Assembly (NCBI RefSeq): GCF_007097525.1
Contig: NZ_VKDD01000002.1
Location: 963,994 to 1,027,993, forward strand
From: Thalassomonas sp. M1454
Lineage (GTDB): Bacteria > Pseudomonadota > Gammaproteobacteria > Enterobacterales > Alteromonadaceae
Length of the DNA: 64,000 nt
Reading direction: 5' to 3'
Part shown: in pieces, positions 1 to 10,338 of the stretch
Layout: each line of letters starts with the position of its first letter
Numbering within the stretch: the stretch's first letter is position 1
Program-made: the position numbers and the translations under genes
Notes under the pieces: generated by a model
The model's database searches: none
What the model was told of the DNA's origin: nothing
What the model saw: the letters and a program-made list of their open reading frames with translations, nothing else

Positions 1-174
1 TCTTGAGGTTAACTCGCGCTCAAAACCATTCATTGCTGATAACACTAAAATAAGCACCATTACCCCTAAGCCGATGCCTAAAGTAGAAGATGCCGAAATA
101 AACGAAGCAAAGCCATTACCTTGGCGAGCTCGCACATAACGAAGACCTAAAAAGATGCTTAATGGGCGAAACAT
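1..174 (-). CDS. lolE: LolE, lipoprotein-releasing ABC transporter permease (partial)
   Basis: Only the first 58 codons are in the window; the rest lies beyond position 1. The translation begins [13 protein letters not shown] and runs into a hydrophobic first membrane segment followed by [13 protein letters not shown], which matches the LolC/LolE permease N-terminus. LolE forms the inner-membrane core of LolCDE with LolC and the ATPase LolD, and the complex hands outer-membrane lipoproteins to LolA. The start ATG overlaps the lolD stop codon (TAATG), so translation is probably coupled. It is called LolE and not LolC because it is the last gene of the order lolC-lolD-lolE and a separate LolC lies upstream. 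Confidence 0.9.
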   Translation of the reverse strand, partial: MFRPLSIFLGLRYVRARQGNGFASFISASSTLGIGLGVMVLILVLSAMNGFERELTSR

Positions 175-863
175 TAAATAGCCACCAACTTACCGTGATC
201 TAACTTAAGCTGCCTATCCATGCGCGCCGCTAAAGTTAAATCGTGGGTAACCACAACAAAACTGGTGCCTTCAGATTGGTTAAGCTCTTTTAATAATTGA
301 AATATTTGCTCGGCAGTATCAAAGTCTAAATTACCCGTTGGTTCATCAGCTAATACTAATGACGGCTTGCTCACCAGTGCCCTTGCAATAGCGACACGTT
401 GACGTTCCCCGCCAGATAGCTCACTTGGTCGATGATGCATACGATGCTCTAAGCCAACTTTAATTAACATAGCTTTAGCTGCTTTTGCCGCATCGCTTGG
501 TTTATCACCACGAATCAATAATGGCATAGCGACATTTTCTTCGGCGCTAAACTCCATCATTAAATGATGAAATTGATAAATAAAACCTAAATGCTTGTTG
601 CGAAACTTAGCCCGCTCATTATCTGATAATGCATAAATATCGATACCATCAATTGCGACTTGACCACTTGATGGCGTATCAAGTGCTCCAGCTAAGTGCA
701 AAAATGTACTCTTACCACAACCAGAGCTACCAACGATGGCTAACAATTCACCCGATTTAACTTCTAAATCTAAGCCAGTAAGCACCGATGTTAACTGTGG
801 TCCTTGTTGATACTCTTTAACCAATTGTTGGCAGACTAATACACTCTTTCCATTACTACTCAT
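174..863 (-). CDS. lolD: LolD, lipoprotein-releasing ABC transporter ATPase
   Basis: This 229-residue ABC ATPase powers release of lipoproteins from the inner membrane. Walker A is GSSGCGKST at residues 45-53. The signature [14 protein letters not shown] lies near 149, Walker B with DEPTGNLD near 173, and the switch histidine in VVVTHDL near 205. The Q-loop region ([10 protein letters not shown]) is the LolD form of that segment. It overlaps lolC by 8 nt at its 5' end and lolE by 1 nt at its 3' end, so the three genes form one tight operon. The length is normal for the family and nothing is missing. Confidence 0.96.
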   Translation of the reverse strand: MSSNGKSVLVCQQLVKEYQQGPQLTSVLTGLDLEVKSGELLAIVGSSGCGKSTFLHLAGALDTPSSGQVAIDGIDIYALSDNERAKFRNKHLGFIYQFHHLMMEFSAEENVAMPLLIRGDKPSDAAKAAKAMLIKVGLEHRMHHRPSELSGGERQRVAIARALVSKPSLVLADEPTGNLDFDTAEQIFQLLKELNQSEGTSFVVVTHDLTLAARMDRQLKLDHGKLVAI

Positions 864-2094
864 TTCTTAACACCTGTGCCGGTTGCGTTTTTGACGCGCG
901 ATATGCTGGATACAACGTTGCCGTAAAGCTCATGACTAACGCCGAACCAATAATAATAAATACTTGCGATATTTGTAGATCAATCGGCAGGGTTTGCATA
1001 ACAAAACCAGATCCTAAAATATTAACCCCAAAAAGAGATAGCAGTGAGTTGATATTTAACGTAAAGATAACACCAACTATAGCGCCTAAAAACGTGCCCC
1101 ACAAACCATTAACCATACCTTGGGTGATAAATATTTTTAACACCCCAAATGGACTCATTCCTAACGTTTGTAAAATACCTATTTCGCCTTGTTTATCAAT
1201 CACCACCATAACTAGGGCAGAAACAATATTAAATGCTGCTACAGCGATAATTAAACTTAGCATCAACCACATCATATTTTTTTCAATTTGTACGGCTTGA
1301 AACAAACTGCCTTGGCTAGTATTCCAAGTGTGCATACTAAGGCCATGAAAGTTTGATTTTAAAGACAAGCCTGTTGCAACCGCTTGAGCATTAAACGCAT
1401 CATCAAGATAAAGGCGGATTTTATCCACACCATCACCTTTACGGCGCAGTAATTTAGCTGCATCTTGGCCGTGAATAAGGATCATTTGATCGTCAACTTG
1501 CGACCCCATATCAAACACACCAGCTAAGGTAAAGGTTCTCTGCACTGGCACCCTACCCATTGGCGTAAATATAGTTTTAGTTGGTAAAACTAATCTTACT
1601 TTAGAGCCTATTCTAATACCCATATCACGAGCTAATTTAACCCCCATGATCATTTGATACTTGCCAGCAACTAGAGAATTGAAGTCACCAGATTGCATAT
1701 TTTGTGCTATCGATGAAACCTGTTGTTCATATTCAGGATATACACCTTGCATCAAGACCCCACGCAGCTGCGTTGCCGATTGCACTAAAGCATCACTTTC
1801 AATGTAAGGGGTGGCTGATTGAATGTGCTTAATATCTTTAAGCTCGGTTAATAATTGCGGCCAGTTACCAATATGCTGCTGCTCGGTTTCAATAACAACA
1901 TGTGGTACCAAGCCTAAAATTCGTTGTTTTAATTGACCTTCAAAGCCATTCATTACTGAAACAACCGTGATTAATGAAGCTACACCTAATAAAATTCCGG
2001 CGATCGAAAAGAAGGTAATAAAAGAGACAAAACCTGAGCGTTTTTGACTACGACTATAGCGTAAACCAATGAAGAGACTAACCGGTTGAAACAT
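856..2094 (-). CDS. lolC: LolC, lipoprotein-releasing ABC transporter permease
   Basis: This 412-residue permease has the MacB/FtsX-like layout. One N-terminal membrane helix (about residues 25-50) is followed by a large periplasmic domain (about 50-270) and three C-terminal helices. The motif [18 protein letters not shown] just after helix 1 is typical of LolC/E. In gammaproteobacteria LolC binds LolA and LolE receives the lipoprotein. It is the first gene of lolCDE and is transcribed away from mfd, so the 200-bp gap at 2095-2297 should hold both promoters. The start codon is the first ATG of the frame and gives the conserved [15 protein letters not shown] start. Confidence 0.94.
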   Translation of the reverse strand: MFQPVSLFIGLRYSRSQKRSGFVSFITFFSIAGILLGVASLITVVSVMNGFEGQLKQRILGLVPHVVIETEQQHIGNWPQLLTELKDIKHIQSATPYIESDALVQSATQLRGVLMQGVYPEYEQQVSSIAQNMQSGDFNSLVAGKYQMIMGVKLARDMGIRIGSKVRLVLPTKTIFTPMGRVPVQRTFTLAGVFDMGSQVDDQMILIHGQDAAKLLRRKGDGVDKIRLYLDDAFNAQAVATGLSLKSNFHGLSMHTWNTSQGSLFQAVQIEKNMMWLMLSLIIAVAAFNIVSALVMVVIDKQGEIGILQTLGMSPFGVLKIFITQGMVNGLWGTFLGAIVGVIFTLNINSLLSLFGVNILGSGFVMQTLPIDLQISQVFIIIGSALVMSFTATLYPAYRASKTQPAQVLRNE

Positions 2095-2297
2095 TTATAA
2101 TTATAATTTAATAGAGAAAGTATGTTGATGATAAAAGCTTGCTTAGACAAGTACAAGTTAGATAGTGATAAATTAACATTTAAATTGTAACTATTTTATC
2201 TTCAACAGCGCTTGCATGCTATCTAAACTTATCAAAAATGGCTATTATAGCTAGCTTAAAATAATTTAAATTTCAGCGTCTGGGAACTGTCTTAATA

Positions 2298-5200
2298 ATG
2301 AGTCAAACTAGCAATATTTTTTCGCCCGTTTTAGCCTCTAGTAAAGTTAATGCCAAAACTAAAGATAAAAAACACTGGTCAAGTTTGGCCGGTAGTAGTG
2401 CTACATTAGCGATTTATCACGGTGCATTAAACGCCCATTCCCTTACTTTGATAGTAACACCCGATACTGCAAGTGCACTGCATTTAGAGCATGAGTTAAA
2501 TAGCATTAATGAAGAGCAACTCGACATATGCTTATTTCCTGATTGGGAAACCTTGCCATACGACAGCTTTTCACCGCACCAAGACATAATCTCTCAGCGT
2601 TTATCGACCCTGTATCAATTATCCCGTATGCATACCGGTATAGTGATTGTACCAGCGCACACATTAATCCACCGTTTACCGCCAAAAAAGTACTTAGAAG
2701 CCAACAGCCTAATAGTAAAAAATGGCGACAAAAAAGACTTACAAGAGTTACGCCGAGAACTTGAATCATCAGGTTATAGAGCCGTTGAGCAAGTAATGGA
2801 ACATGGTGAGTTTTGTGCTCGTGGCGCTATTTTAGATCTCTTCCCTATGGGCTCTAGCTTACCCTTTCGACTGGACTTTTTTGATGATGAAATAGACTCA
2901 ATAAGAACCTTTGATGTCGATAACCAACGTTCGACTGATAAAATTAAGGCCATAGAGTTATTGCCTGCGCATGAATTTCCTACCGATAAAGAAGCTATTA
3001 ATTTATTTCGCAGCCAATATCGTGAAGAGTTTAAAGTAAACCCAGATAAAGAATCTGTTTATCATCGAGTAACGCAAGGAATTATGCCAGCAGGTATTGA
3101 ATACTATCTACCGCTGTTCTTCGAAGAAACCGCGAGTTTATTCGATTACTTACCTGATGATACCCAAGCAATGATCATAGGAAATATCGATAAAAACTTA
3201 GAACAGTTTTGGCTTGATATAAATTATCGCTATGAAGATCGTCGTTACGATCCAAACAGACCATTATTAGCGCCTGATAAACTGTTTATTTCTCGAGAAA
3301 ATCTATTTGCTAAATTAAAATTACTCGACCGAGTTAATATCGACAAAGAAGCTAGAACAGCAAAAGCCGGGGTTTATAATTACAATACCCAAGCACTGCC
3401 TAACATTGCGGTTAACCACCAATTAAAACAGCCGCTATCAGCTGTTTGTGGATTCTTAGCCAATGCTAGCGATAACAAACAAAAAGTTCTGTTTATTGCC
3501 GAAAGCCAAGGCCGAAGAGAAACCTTGTTAGAGTTACTGGCACGCGAGTCTATTCGCCCTGAAAATGTTGATAACATTTCCGACTTCCTTGAAAGTAAAT
3601 GCGACATTGCCATAACAGTCAATGCCCTTACCCACGGCTTTATTGTTAACGATAAAAAAAGCTTCGCCTTTATTACTGAAGACGACTTATTTACCGATAG
3701 AGTTAAGCAAGCAAGGCGCAGACATAAAGACCAAGAAAGTAATTCAGAAGCCATATTCAAGAACTTAACCGAGCTCACCATCAATCAGCCAGTAGTTCAC
3801 ATAGAACACGGTGTGGGTCGCTATCAAGGTTTACAAACCATTGAGAATGCAGGCATTAAAACCGAGTTTTTAATGTTAAGTTACGCCAATGACGCCAAGT
3901 TATACGTACCAGTTTCCTCATTGCACCTTATCTCAAGATACTCAGGTAATGCTGGAGAAAATGCACCACTAAACAAACTAGGAACCGACTCTTGGAGTAA
4001 GGCGAAGAAAAAAGCGGCAGAGAAAATTAAAGACGTTGCCGCCGAGTTATTAGATATATTTGCCAAACGCGAGCAATGTCATGGTTACGCCTTTAAACGA
4101 GACAAAGAAGATTACCAAAACTTTGCCGAAAGCTTCGGCTTTGAAGAAACCGAAGATCAACGCAATGCCATAACCAATGTTATCGCCGATATGCTCGACC
4201 ATAAACCTATGGATAGATTAGTTTGTGGTGATGTTGGCTTTGGTAAAACTGAAGTAGCGATGCGCGCCGCATTTATTGCCGCTAATGATAATAAACAGGT
4301 TGTTATCTTAGTGCCAACTACCCTTCTGGCCCAGCAACATTATGAAAACTTTAAAGACCGATTTGCCAATTGGCCAATAAACATTGAAGTATTATCACGT
4401 TTTAAAACAGCCAAGCAGCAAAAAGAAATTATTAGTAAAGTAGGTACAGGCCATATCGATATCTTGATCGGTACCCACCGTTTACTTAACGACAGCATAA
4501 AATATCATGATCTTGGCTTATTAGTCGTAGATGAAGAGCACCGATTTGGGGTTAAACAAAAAGAGCGCATTAAACAATTGCGCGCCAATGTTGATATCTT
4601 AACCCTGACAGCAACGCCTATTCCTCGTACCCTAAATATGGCAATGGGCGGGATGCGCGACTTATCAATTATTGCCACTCCACCGGCAAAACGTCTTGCG
4701 GTAAAAACTTTTGTTAGAGAGCGAGAAAACGCATTAATTAGAGAATCAATTTTGCGTGAAATTTTGCGTGGCGGGCAAGTTTACTTTTTACATAACAATG
4801 TCCAAACCATAGAAAAAACCGCGCAAGAATTACAAGAATTAGTACCTGAAGCAAAAATAATTACTGCGCATGGACAAATGGGTGAGCGCGATCTTGAACG
4901 CATAATGAGTGATTTTTATCATCAGCGTTACAACGTATTACTGTGTACTACCATTATTGAAAACGGTATCGATGTACCAAGTGCAAACACCATTATTATG
5001 GACAGAGCCGATCACTTAGGTTTAGCACAATTACATCAACTTAGAGGCCGAGTTGGACGTTCACATCACCAAGCCTACGCATACTTATTAACGCCACATC
5101 CAAAACGCATGACCAAAGATGCAGCAAAACGCCTAGATGCCATCGCGCAATTAGAAGACTTAGGCGCTGGTTTTGCCCTTGCTACTCACGATTTAGAAAT

Positions 5201-5780
5201 TCGTGGCGCTGGTGAATTACTTGGTGAAGACCAGTCAGGTCAAATGGCCAGTATCGGCTTTAGCTTGTATATGGAAATGCTTGATCAAGCCGTAGCAGCT
5301 CTAAAAGAAGGTAAACAACCAAGTTTAGAAGACTTAAACAATAAACACACCGAGGTTGATTTAAAAGTACCTGCCTTGTTACCTGATGATTATATCTTTG
5401 ATGTCAGTATGCGATTATCATTTTACAAACGCATCGCAAGTTGCGACACTGATAATCAATTAGATGATATTCAAGTAGAGTTAATCGACCGATTTGGCCT
5501 GTTACCTGCTGCTACTAAAAATATATTCCATATGGCAAAACTGCGTATCCAAGCAGAAATTTTGGGTATCACCCGTATCGATGTTAATGAAAAAGGCGGC
5601 ATGTTTGAATTTAGTAATGACACTAAAATCAACCCTATGGTGATTATTGGTTTAATGCAGCAACAGCCAAGAATATTTAAAATGGATGGCGCGAGTAAGC
5701 TTAAATTTGCGATCCCTAGCCCAGATCACAAAGCGCGATTTACTTTGGTTAAGCAGATGATGAAAGATTTAACCGCTTAA
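2298..5780 (+). CDS. mfd: Mfd, transcription-repair coupling factor
   Basis: At 1160 residues this is full-length Mfd, the ATP-dependent translocase that dislodges stalled RNA polymerase and recruits UvrA. The N-terminal UvrB-homology region covers about residues 20-350. The polymerase-interaction domain with HIEHGVGRYQGL is near 500. The RecG-like translocase has Walker A GDVGFGKTE near 643, a DEEH box near 742, and downstream the LRGRVGRS motif. The C-terminal UvrA-inhibitory domain is present. It is divergent from lolC, as in several gammaproteobacteria, and a CsiV-like gene follows 123 bp downstream. Confidence 0.97.
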   Translation: MSQTSNIFSPVLASSKVNAKTKDKKHWSSLAGSSATLAIYHGALNAHSLTLIVTPDTASALHLEHELNSINEEQLDICLFPDWETLPYDSFSPHQDIISQRLSTLYQLSRMHTGIVIVPAHTLIHRLPPKKYLEANSLIVKNGDKKDLQELRRELESSGYRAVEQVMEHGEFCARGAILDLFPMGSSLPFRLDFFDDEIDSIRTFDVDNQRSTDKIKAIELLPAHEFPTDKEAINLFRSQYREEFKVNPDKESVYHRVTQGIMPAGIEYYLPLFFEETASLFDYLPDDTQAMIIGNIDKNLEQFWLDINYRYEDRRYDPNRPLLAPDKLFISRENLFAKLKLLDRVNIDKEARTAKAGVYNYNTQALPNIAVNHQLKQPLSAVCGFLANASDNKQKVLFIAESQGRRETLLELLARESIRPENVDNISDFLESKCDIAITVNALTHGFIVNDKKSFAFITEDDLFTDRVKQARRRHKDQESNSEAIFKNLTELTINQPVVHIEHGVGRYQGLQTIENAGIKTEFLMLSYANDAKLYVPVSSLHLISRYSGNAGENAPLNKLGTDSWSKAKKKAAEKIKDVAAELLDIFAKREQCHGYAFKRDKEDYQNFAESFGFEETEDQRNAITNVIADMLDHKPMDRLVCGDVGFGKTEVAMRAAFIAANDNKQVVILVPTTLLAQQHYENFKDRFANWPINIEVLSRFKTAKQQKEIISKVGTGHIDILIGTHRLLNDSIKYHDLGLLVVDEEHRFGVKQKERIKQLRANVDILTLTATPIPRTLNMAMGGMRDLSIIATPPAKRLAVKTFVRERENALIRESILREILRGGQVYFLHNNVQTIEKTAQELQELVPEAKIITAHGQMGERDLERIMSDFYHQRYNVLLCTTIIENGIDVPSANTIIMDRADHLGLAQLHQLRGRVGRSHHQAYAYLLTPHPKRMTKDAAKRLDAIAQLEDLGAGFALATHDLEIRGAGELLGEDQSGQMASIGFSLYMEMLDQAVAALKEGKQPSLEDLNNKHTEVDLKVPALLPDDYIFDVSMRLSFYKRIASCDTDNQLDDIQVELIDRFGLLPAATKNIFHMAKLRIQAEILGITRIDVNEKGGMFEFSNDTKINPMVIIGLMQQQPRIFKMDGASKLKFAIPSPDHKARFTLVKQMMKDLTA

Positions 5781-5903
5781 CGCCTTAACTAAAAATGAAA
5801 TAAAATAAGCTCAGGCTATTCAGTATATTATAAAATAATGAGTAGCCTAAACTTCGACGTAGTGAGCAAACTACAACGTAAGAATTTAATTAAAGAGTAA
5901 ACT

Positions 5904-7259
5904 ATGGTTCAACAGCTTTATAAAAATAAAATGGCAAAGCGCAATAAGCAAAGAAAAAATCACCTTGCTTTAATAAGTTTAGCTTTGTCTTCAACACTTT
6001 CTTTTAGCGCCTTTAGTTTTGAGCAAGAACAAGAGCAACAAGAAACTAAACCGGCAGAGCGCTGGTTTGAAATTGAAGTTATTTTAATTGAGCAATTAAT
6101 GAATAAAGACCGTTACAACGAAGATTTCTCTGTTGAAACAGGTGTAAAAACTAACCGCAATGCTATCGATTTGATCAATCGAGAGCTTAAAAATATTGTT
6201 ACCTATAAACAACAATTAAAAAGTTGTGATAGTTCGGCCTTAGATAACGTTAGCGAAGCAGAGCAAGGTGCAGAGATTTCTAGTGAAGATTTACAGCAAC
6301 AAGTTGCAAATATAGAACAAAACATTACTTGTACTCCTTATCAGCAAAGTGATTTTATTGACCCGGTAAGTGAGCAAGTAAATGCAATACCAAGAACATT
6401 AAGCGGTAATGAAGATTTATACTCGAATAGCCCGTACTTAATTGCCGAAGAACATTTACAGCTAAGTCATATTGTAAAATCGCTGAAGCGCTCAAAACAG
6501 TTCCGCCCGCTACTGCATCTTGCTTGGCGACAAGCGGTTGTGGCACGCCCGCAAGCGGTTCCGGTTAAACTTATTGCCGGTGAAAACTTAGCGTTAGCGC
6601 AAAATAAAATGCTTAAAACAGAGCAAATCGTAACAGAATTAGTACCAGAACAAGACTCAGATACGTCTTTAATTGTCGACGAATCAGGTAATATAGAATT
6701 AACCCAAGCTCAACAAGAAGATATTTTAATCAAGCAACATCTCGATTCAATAATTGCCACTGTGCAACAAGCTGAGCAAGAATCTACTGATATAGCAACA
6801 AGCGAAATAACAACAGCTATTGGCGGTTCATCTAATATCGACAGCGCAACTATCGATACCAGCAGCATAATTGCCGAGATCAAACGTGGTGACAACCAGC
6901 CAATAATAGCGCAAGTAGAATCGGCCGAAATTGTTGATGAAGAAACAATCACACCGGGCTGGTTTATCGATGGTTTATTTAAAGTTCACCTAGATCATTA
7001 CTTATATATTAATAGTGAATTTAATGTACATAGCCAAATAAGCGGTGATTCTGCCAACCAGCAAAAATCAGTACTTATTCCATTTAAGCAAAATCGCCGC
7101 GTGATCAGTGGTGAAGTTCACTACTTTGACCATCCATATATGGGCATGATAGTACAAATTAGGCGTCATGAACGTCCTGAGCCTGAAGTAGAAGCCGAAA
7201 CAGAACTCGAAGATAACGTTTTAGAAGAAGTCACAGCAACTGAAAATACTACGTTTTAA
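5904..7259 (+). CDS. CsiV-like peptidoglycan-binding periplasmic protein
   Basis: This 451-residue exported protein has a basic N-terminus and a hydrophobic signal segment at about residues 17-38 that ends before SFSAFSFEQ. The motif RWFEIEVILIEQ at about residues 52-63 and the C-terminal block around HYLYINSEFNVHSQ resemble the CsiV family. CsiV in Vibrio cholerae binds peptidoglycan and activates the PBP1a pathway. The middle (about 250-340) is acidic and low in complexity. I kept the start at 5904 because an AAAGAG ribosome site precedes it; a second ATG ten codons on is possible. Position after mfd supports the call, but similarity is judged by eye only. Confidence 0.7.
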   Translation: MVQQLYKNKMAKRNKQRKNHLALISLALSSTLSFSAFSFEQEQEQQETKPAERWFEIEVILIEQLMNKDRYNEDFSVETGVKTNRNAIDLINRELKNIVTYKQQLKSCDSSALDNVSEAEQGAEISSEDLQQQVANIEQNITCTPYQQSDFIDPVSEQVNAIPRTLSGNEDLYSNSPYLIAEEHLQLSHIVKSLKRSKQFRPLLHLAWRQAVVARPQAVPVKLIAGENLALAQNKMLKTEQIVTELVPEQDSDTSLIVDESGNIELTQAQQEDILIKQHLDSIIATVQQAEQESTDIATSEITTAIGGSSNIDSATIDTSSIIAEIKRGDNQPIIAQVESAEIVDEETITPGWFIDGLFKVHLDHYLYINSEFNVHSQISGDSANQQKSVLIPFKQNRRVISGEVHYFDHPYMGMIVQIRRHERPEPEVEAETELEDNVLEEVTATENTTF

Positions 7260-7295
7260 CACGCAATTAATACCATAAATAACAAAGAGATTATT

Positions 7296-7589
7296 ATGAG
7301 CACAGATAAACAAACAGAAATAGAAGCCGCAGTGTTTCGTCGCCTGTTAAAACATTTAGATGCACGCAAAGACGTACAGAACATCGAACTGATGAATTTA
7401 GCTGGTTTTTGTCGCAATTGTTTTTCAAAATGGACCGTAGCCGAAGCCGAAAAACTAGGCGTTAACATTGATATTGCTAGCGCGCAGGAGCAAGTTTACG
7501 GCATGCCTTATAGCCAGTGGAAAGAAAAACACCAGTTGCCGGCAACCGAAGAGCAACTTGCAAAGTTTGCACAATTGAATAAAAAATAA
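7296..7589 (+). CDS. DUF1244 family protein
   Basis: This 97-residue soluble protein matches the DUF1244 family: FRRLLKHLDARKDVQNIELMNLAGFCRNC near the N-terminus and YGMPYSQWKEKHQ near the C-terminus. The family is small, helical, widespread in proteobacteria and of unknown function. The conserved FCRNC pair of cysteines (near residues 31-34) could bind metal, but that is a guess. It starts 36 bp after the CsiV-like gene with an AGAG ribosome site, so the two may be cotranscribed. A strong hairpin follows the stop codon. Confidence 0.88.
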   Translation: MSTDKQTEIEAAVFRRLLKHLDARKDVQNIELMNLAGFCRNCFSKWTVAEAEKLGVNIDIASAQEQVYGMPYSQWKEKHQLPATEEQLAKFAQLNKK

Positions 7590-7594
7590 GACTT

Positions 7595-7622
7595 CACCTT
7601 ATCGTCGGTTAGCGATAAGGTG
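7595..7622 (+). terminator. Hairpin after the DUF1244 gene
   Basis: A perfect 10-bp stem, CACCTTATCG / CGATAAGGTG, with an 8-nt loop begins six bases after the stop codon. It lacks a clean downstream T-run on the plus strand, so it may stabilise the 3' end and not terminate on its own. Confidence 0.55.
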
Positions 7623-7767
7623 ATAGCTGTAATTTAAAATAAAAAGGTTAAACGTTAAAAACAATACCAAGCCCACTAATTAGATAATTATGTGGTCGGT
7701 ATAAATGACCAAGCATCATTCTTTGTTAAAGAAATAGAGTCGTAAAATAATTATAAAAGAGACATCT

Positions 7768-8307
7768 ATGCTAGACAGAAATAATACCGCCTTAGTACTC
7801 GTTGATATACAAGGCAACCTCGCCGGATTAATGCATGACAAGCACAATTTATATTGTAATGTGCAAAAGCTGATCCGCTCACTAAAAGTGCTTAATATTC
7901 CCATTATCTGGTTAGAGCAAAACCCAGAGGGAATAGGCCCTACGGTTCCGGTAATTGCTAATTTACTTGAGGGACAAAGCCCTATTAGTAAAATGACCTT
8001 CAGTGCCTATACTAATAAAGAATTCAAACAAGCGCTAACTGCTAGCAAGTGTAAACAAATATTGGTTGCTGGTATCGAATCCCACGTCTGTGTATACCAA
8101 ACAGTAATGGATTTACATCAAGCAGGCTTTGAAGTTGAAGTAATTAGTGATGCTGTGTCATCAAGAACTCAGTCAAATAAGCAGTTAGCCTTATTAAAAA
8201 TGCAAAGTCAGGGTGTACAACTTACAAGTACCGAAATGGCTTTATTTGAGCTGCTAGGCACAAGTGAAGGACAAGACTTTAAAGAGATCATTAAAATAAT
8301 TAAGTAA
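7768..8307 (+). CDS. Isochorismatase-family cysteine hydrolase
   Basis: This 179-residue protein has the isochorismatase fold. The catalytic triad is visible as Asp13 (LVDIQGN), Lys75 (ISKMTFSA) and Cys108 (AGIESHVCV). It is closest in look to the YcaC/nicotinamidase-like group of short hydrolases; the true substrate cannot be told from sequence. GIESHVCV with a cis-peptide context is typical of the YcaC-like branch. The gene stands alone, with its own ribosome site (AAAGAGAC), and a REP-type palindrome begins immediately after its stop codon. Confidence 0.85.
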   Translation: MLDRNNTALVLVDIQGNLAGLMHDKHNLYCNVQKLIRSLKVLNIPIIWLEQNPEGIGPTVPVIANLLEGQSPISKMTFSAYTNKEFKQALTASKCKQILVAGIESHVCVYQTVMDLHQAGFEVEVISDAVSSRTQSNKQLALLKMQSQGVQLTSTEMALFELLGTSEGQDFKEIIKIIK

Positions 8308-8338
8308 ATGGATCCCCGCCTTCGCGGGGACGACGAGT
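8308..8338. repeat. REP-type palindrome, family C copy 1
   Basis: The arms CCCCGCC and the near-complement around TTCGCGGGG are flanked by GGAT on one side and GACGACGAG on the other. The same flank-plus-stem layout recurs at 38157, 49337, 54158 and 61824, so this is a dispersed extragenic palindrome. Confidence 0.8.
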
Positions 8339-8355
8339 GTAGTTCTAGTTTCCTA

Positions 8356-8390
<35 letters not shown>

Positions 8391-8438
8391 AATTCTAGAT
8401 TCTAAATTCTAGATCCATAACTTATAGGATCTATTTCA

Positions 8439-9131
8439 CTACCCTATTGAGTTCACCTCTTCCTCGGTTAAATAACGCCATTGGCCTAAATCTAACTCTT
8501 GATCAAGTTCAATGTCACCAATTTGTTCACGATGCAAGCCAACCACTCGATTACCGATAGCAGCAAACATACGCTTAACTTGATGATACTTGCCCTCAGA
8601 AATGGTCAATAATACTTCTTGCTCTGATAGCACTTCAAGCTTAGCTGGACGGGTTAGTTTAGGCTCATTTTGTAATTGTACACCTTGTTCAAATAACTGC
8701 GCAGCGTCTTCTCTTATCGGTTTAGATAATTGCACGCGGTAGCGTTTATTACAGGCTTTCTTTGGTGAGGTGATCTTGTGTGACCATTGACCGTCATCGG
8801 TAATTAATACTAAACCTGTGGTATCAGCATCAAGTCTACCGGCAATATGCAAATCAAACGCCCTATCAACCTCAACTAAATGTAAAACGGATGGATAAAG
8901 CTCATCAACGTTAGAGCAAATACAATCAGCGGGTTTGTGCAGCATAATATAACGCGCACTCGCAAAACTTAATAAGTTACCGGCAAGAGTGACTTTTGAT
9001 TCTTCATACACTTGATGACCAGGGTCTTTGATCAATTCATCGTTAACCAAAACAGCACCACGCTTAAGATACTTTTTGGCATCACTTCGGGTTAACTCAG
9101 TACAACGACATATATATTTATCTAAACGCAT
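8439..9131 (-). CDS. rsuA: RsuA, 16S rRNA pseudouridine 516 synthase
   Basis: This 230-residue enzyme has an N-terminal S4 RNA-binding domain (residues 1-60, MRLDKYICRCTELTRSDAKK) and a RsuA-type catalytic domain. The motif AGRLDADTTGL near residue 97-106 holds the catalytic aspartate, and GKYHQVKRMF near the C-terminus is the second family signature. RsuA converts U516 of 16S rRNA to pseudouridine. Related RluE/RluF enzymes share these motifs, but the S4 domain and length fit RsuA best. It is a single gene, with repeats on its 3' side. Confidence 0.88.
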   Translation of the reverse strand: MRLDKYICRCTELTRSDAKKYLKRGAVLVNDELIKDPGHQVYEESKVTLAGNLLSFASARYIMLHKPADCICSNVDELYPSVLHLVEVDRAFDLHIAGRLDADTTGLVLITDDGQWSHKITSPKKACNKRYRVQLSKPIREDAAQLFEQGVQLQNEPKLTRPAKLEVLSEQEVLLTISEGKYHQVKRMFAAIGNRVVGLHREQIGDIELDQELDLGQWRYLTEEEVNSIG

Positions 9132-9268
9132 AAAGGTTTAATCTCACTAGCCATAAATTTTGCTCATAAAAAAAGACATTTTATACCAATTGATTAAATT
9201 GATACACAATGTCTTTTGTAATCACTATTATTTTAAATGAAGACAGAGTTACAGTTATGCTAACCCTT

Positions 9269-9631
9269 TCACTTTACCTTAGAGTTTTGCAAGGTAGATG
9301 GATTTTCTTCATAATAAAAATCATTAACCAATATACGTAACAAGCGAGATTTTGGTATTGATGTTTTAAGCGATAACTCATTTAACTGCTCAATTACTTC
9401 GGTGCTTAAAGTAAATGTCGCATGCTTAAAAGGCTTGTCATCATCGGGTTGCACATGCTGAACCGATTTAGCGATTTTTTGAGTTAATTTTTTAGTCTGA
9501 GCTTTTAAATCTGCACTGACAATTTCAGGTCGACCAGCTGCATAATTGGTAGCATCATCGATAAACTCATCAACAGTAAAATTACGCTTTATATCATTAT
9601 AATTTTGCTTCTTAAGATCAGCCAAACTCAT
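9269..9631 (-). CDS. ParG-like ribbon-helix-helix partner of the ParA-family ATPase
   Basis: This 120-residue protein has a charged, Lys-rich N-terminal half and a C-terminal segment (about residues 68-108, HATFTLSTEVIEQLNELSL then SKSRLLRILVNDFY). That segment reads as one beta strand and two helices of the ribbon-helix-helix fold. It overlaps the ParA-family gene by 14 nt and follows it. This matches plasmid parF-parG order, where ParG is the DNA-binding and ATPase-stimulating partner with a flexible basic N-terminus. Calling it a ParG analogue is inference from fold, size and gene order, not from sequence identity. Confidence 0.62.
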   Translation of the reverse strand: MSLADLKKQNYNDIKRNFTVDEFIDDATNYAAGRPEIVSADLKAQTKKLTQKIAKSVQHVQPDDDKPFKHATFTLSTEVIEQLNELSLKTSIPKSRLLRILVNDFYYEENPSTLQNSKVK

Positions 9632-10286
9632 AACTTAGTTCCTGTTTTATTGCTAACATCTCATCGGCAATAGCGCGGATTTCATTAGCTGCTTTGCCGT
9701 CCGGTTCAGTTTCCATAACAGATGCACCTTTTTCTTCACTATCATCGTAAATATTACGAGCATAAGTGATTGAATCAAGTACATTAATACCAAATGATGC
9801 ACATACTTCTTTAGCTTCAATAATTCGACCAGCTTGGTTTGGTAAAGACGGACATTGAGTGATCACAAAAGATGCGATCATTTTAGGGTTTACCATCTTA
9901 CAAGTACTCAACATATCTTCCATATGAGGCGCAGTTTTTATATCTCGGCGCTTAGGACGCATAGGAATAAGTACATGGTCAGCAACAGACATTGAAGCAC
10001 GTAGAGCTAAATTATCTTGACCACCACAATCAACAATAACGTAATCGTAGTGCTCGTTTAAGCTTAATAAGTCATTACGGATTTTACCGTATAATTGAAT
10101 ACAATTAATGGTCACTAATTTAGGATCATTATTTCTAGCTTGTATCCAGTCAGAGGTTGTACGCTGCGGATCACAATCAGCAATAAGTACAGTTGCATGC
10201 TTTTCATTTGCAAAATACACGGCTATATTTTGGGCTAAGCAACTTTTACCGCTACCACCTTTTTCACCACCAACTAACAATATCAT
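9618..10286 (-). CDS. ParA/ParF-family partition ATPase, orphan chromosomal type
   Basis: This 222-residue ATPase carries the deviant Walker A motif with signature lysine (K9-G-G-S-G-K14-S15), Walker A' DCDPQRTTSDW near residue 38 and Walker B VIVDCGG near 85. It has no N-terminal DNA-binding helix-turn-helix, so it belongs with the short ParF/MipZ/McdA-type ATPases and not with chromosomal ParA. Its ribosome site is AAAGGAAG. It is followed by a small RHH protein and preceded by a PilZ protein. No plasmid genes surround it, so it is either a domesticated partition cassette or a cargo-positioning system. Confidence 0.82.
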   Translation of the reverse strand: MILLVGGEKGGSGKSCLAQNIAVYFANEKHATVLIADCDPQRTTSDWIQARNNDPKLVTINCIQLYGKIRNDLLSLNEHYDYVIVDCGGQDNLALRASMSVADHVLIPMRPKRRDIKTAPHMEDMLSTCKMVNPKMIASFVITQCPSLPNQAGRIIEAKEVCASFGINVLDSITYARNIYDDSEEKGASVMETEPDGKAANEIRAIADEMLAIKQELSYEFG

Positions 10287-10338
10287 CTTTACTTCCTTTC
10301 ATTATTCTTTTGAACTACAACAACCTAACCAGTCCGGT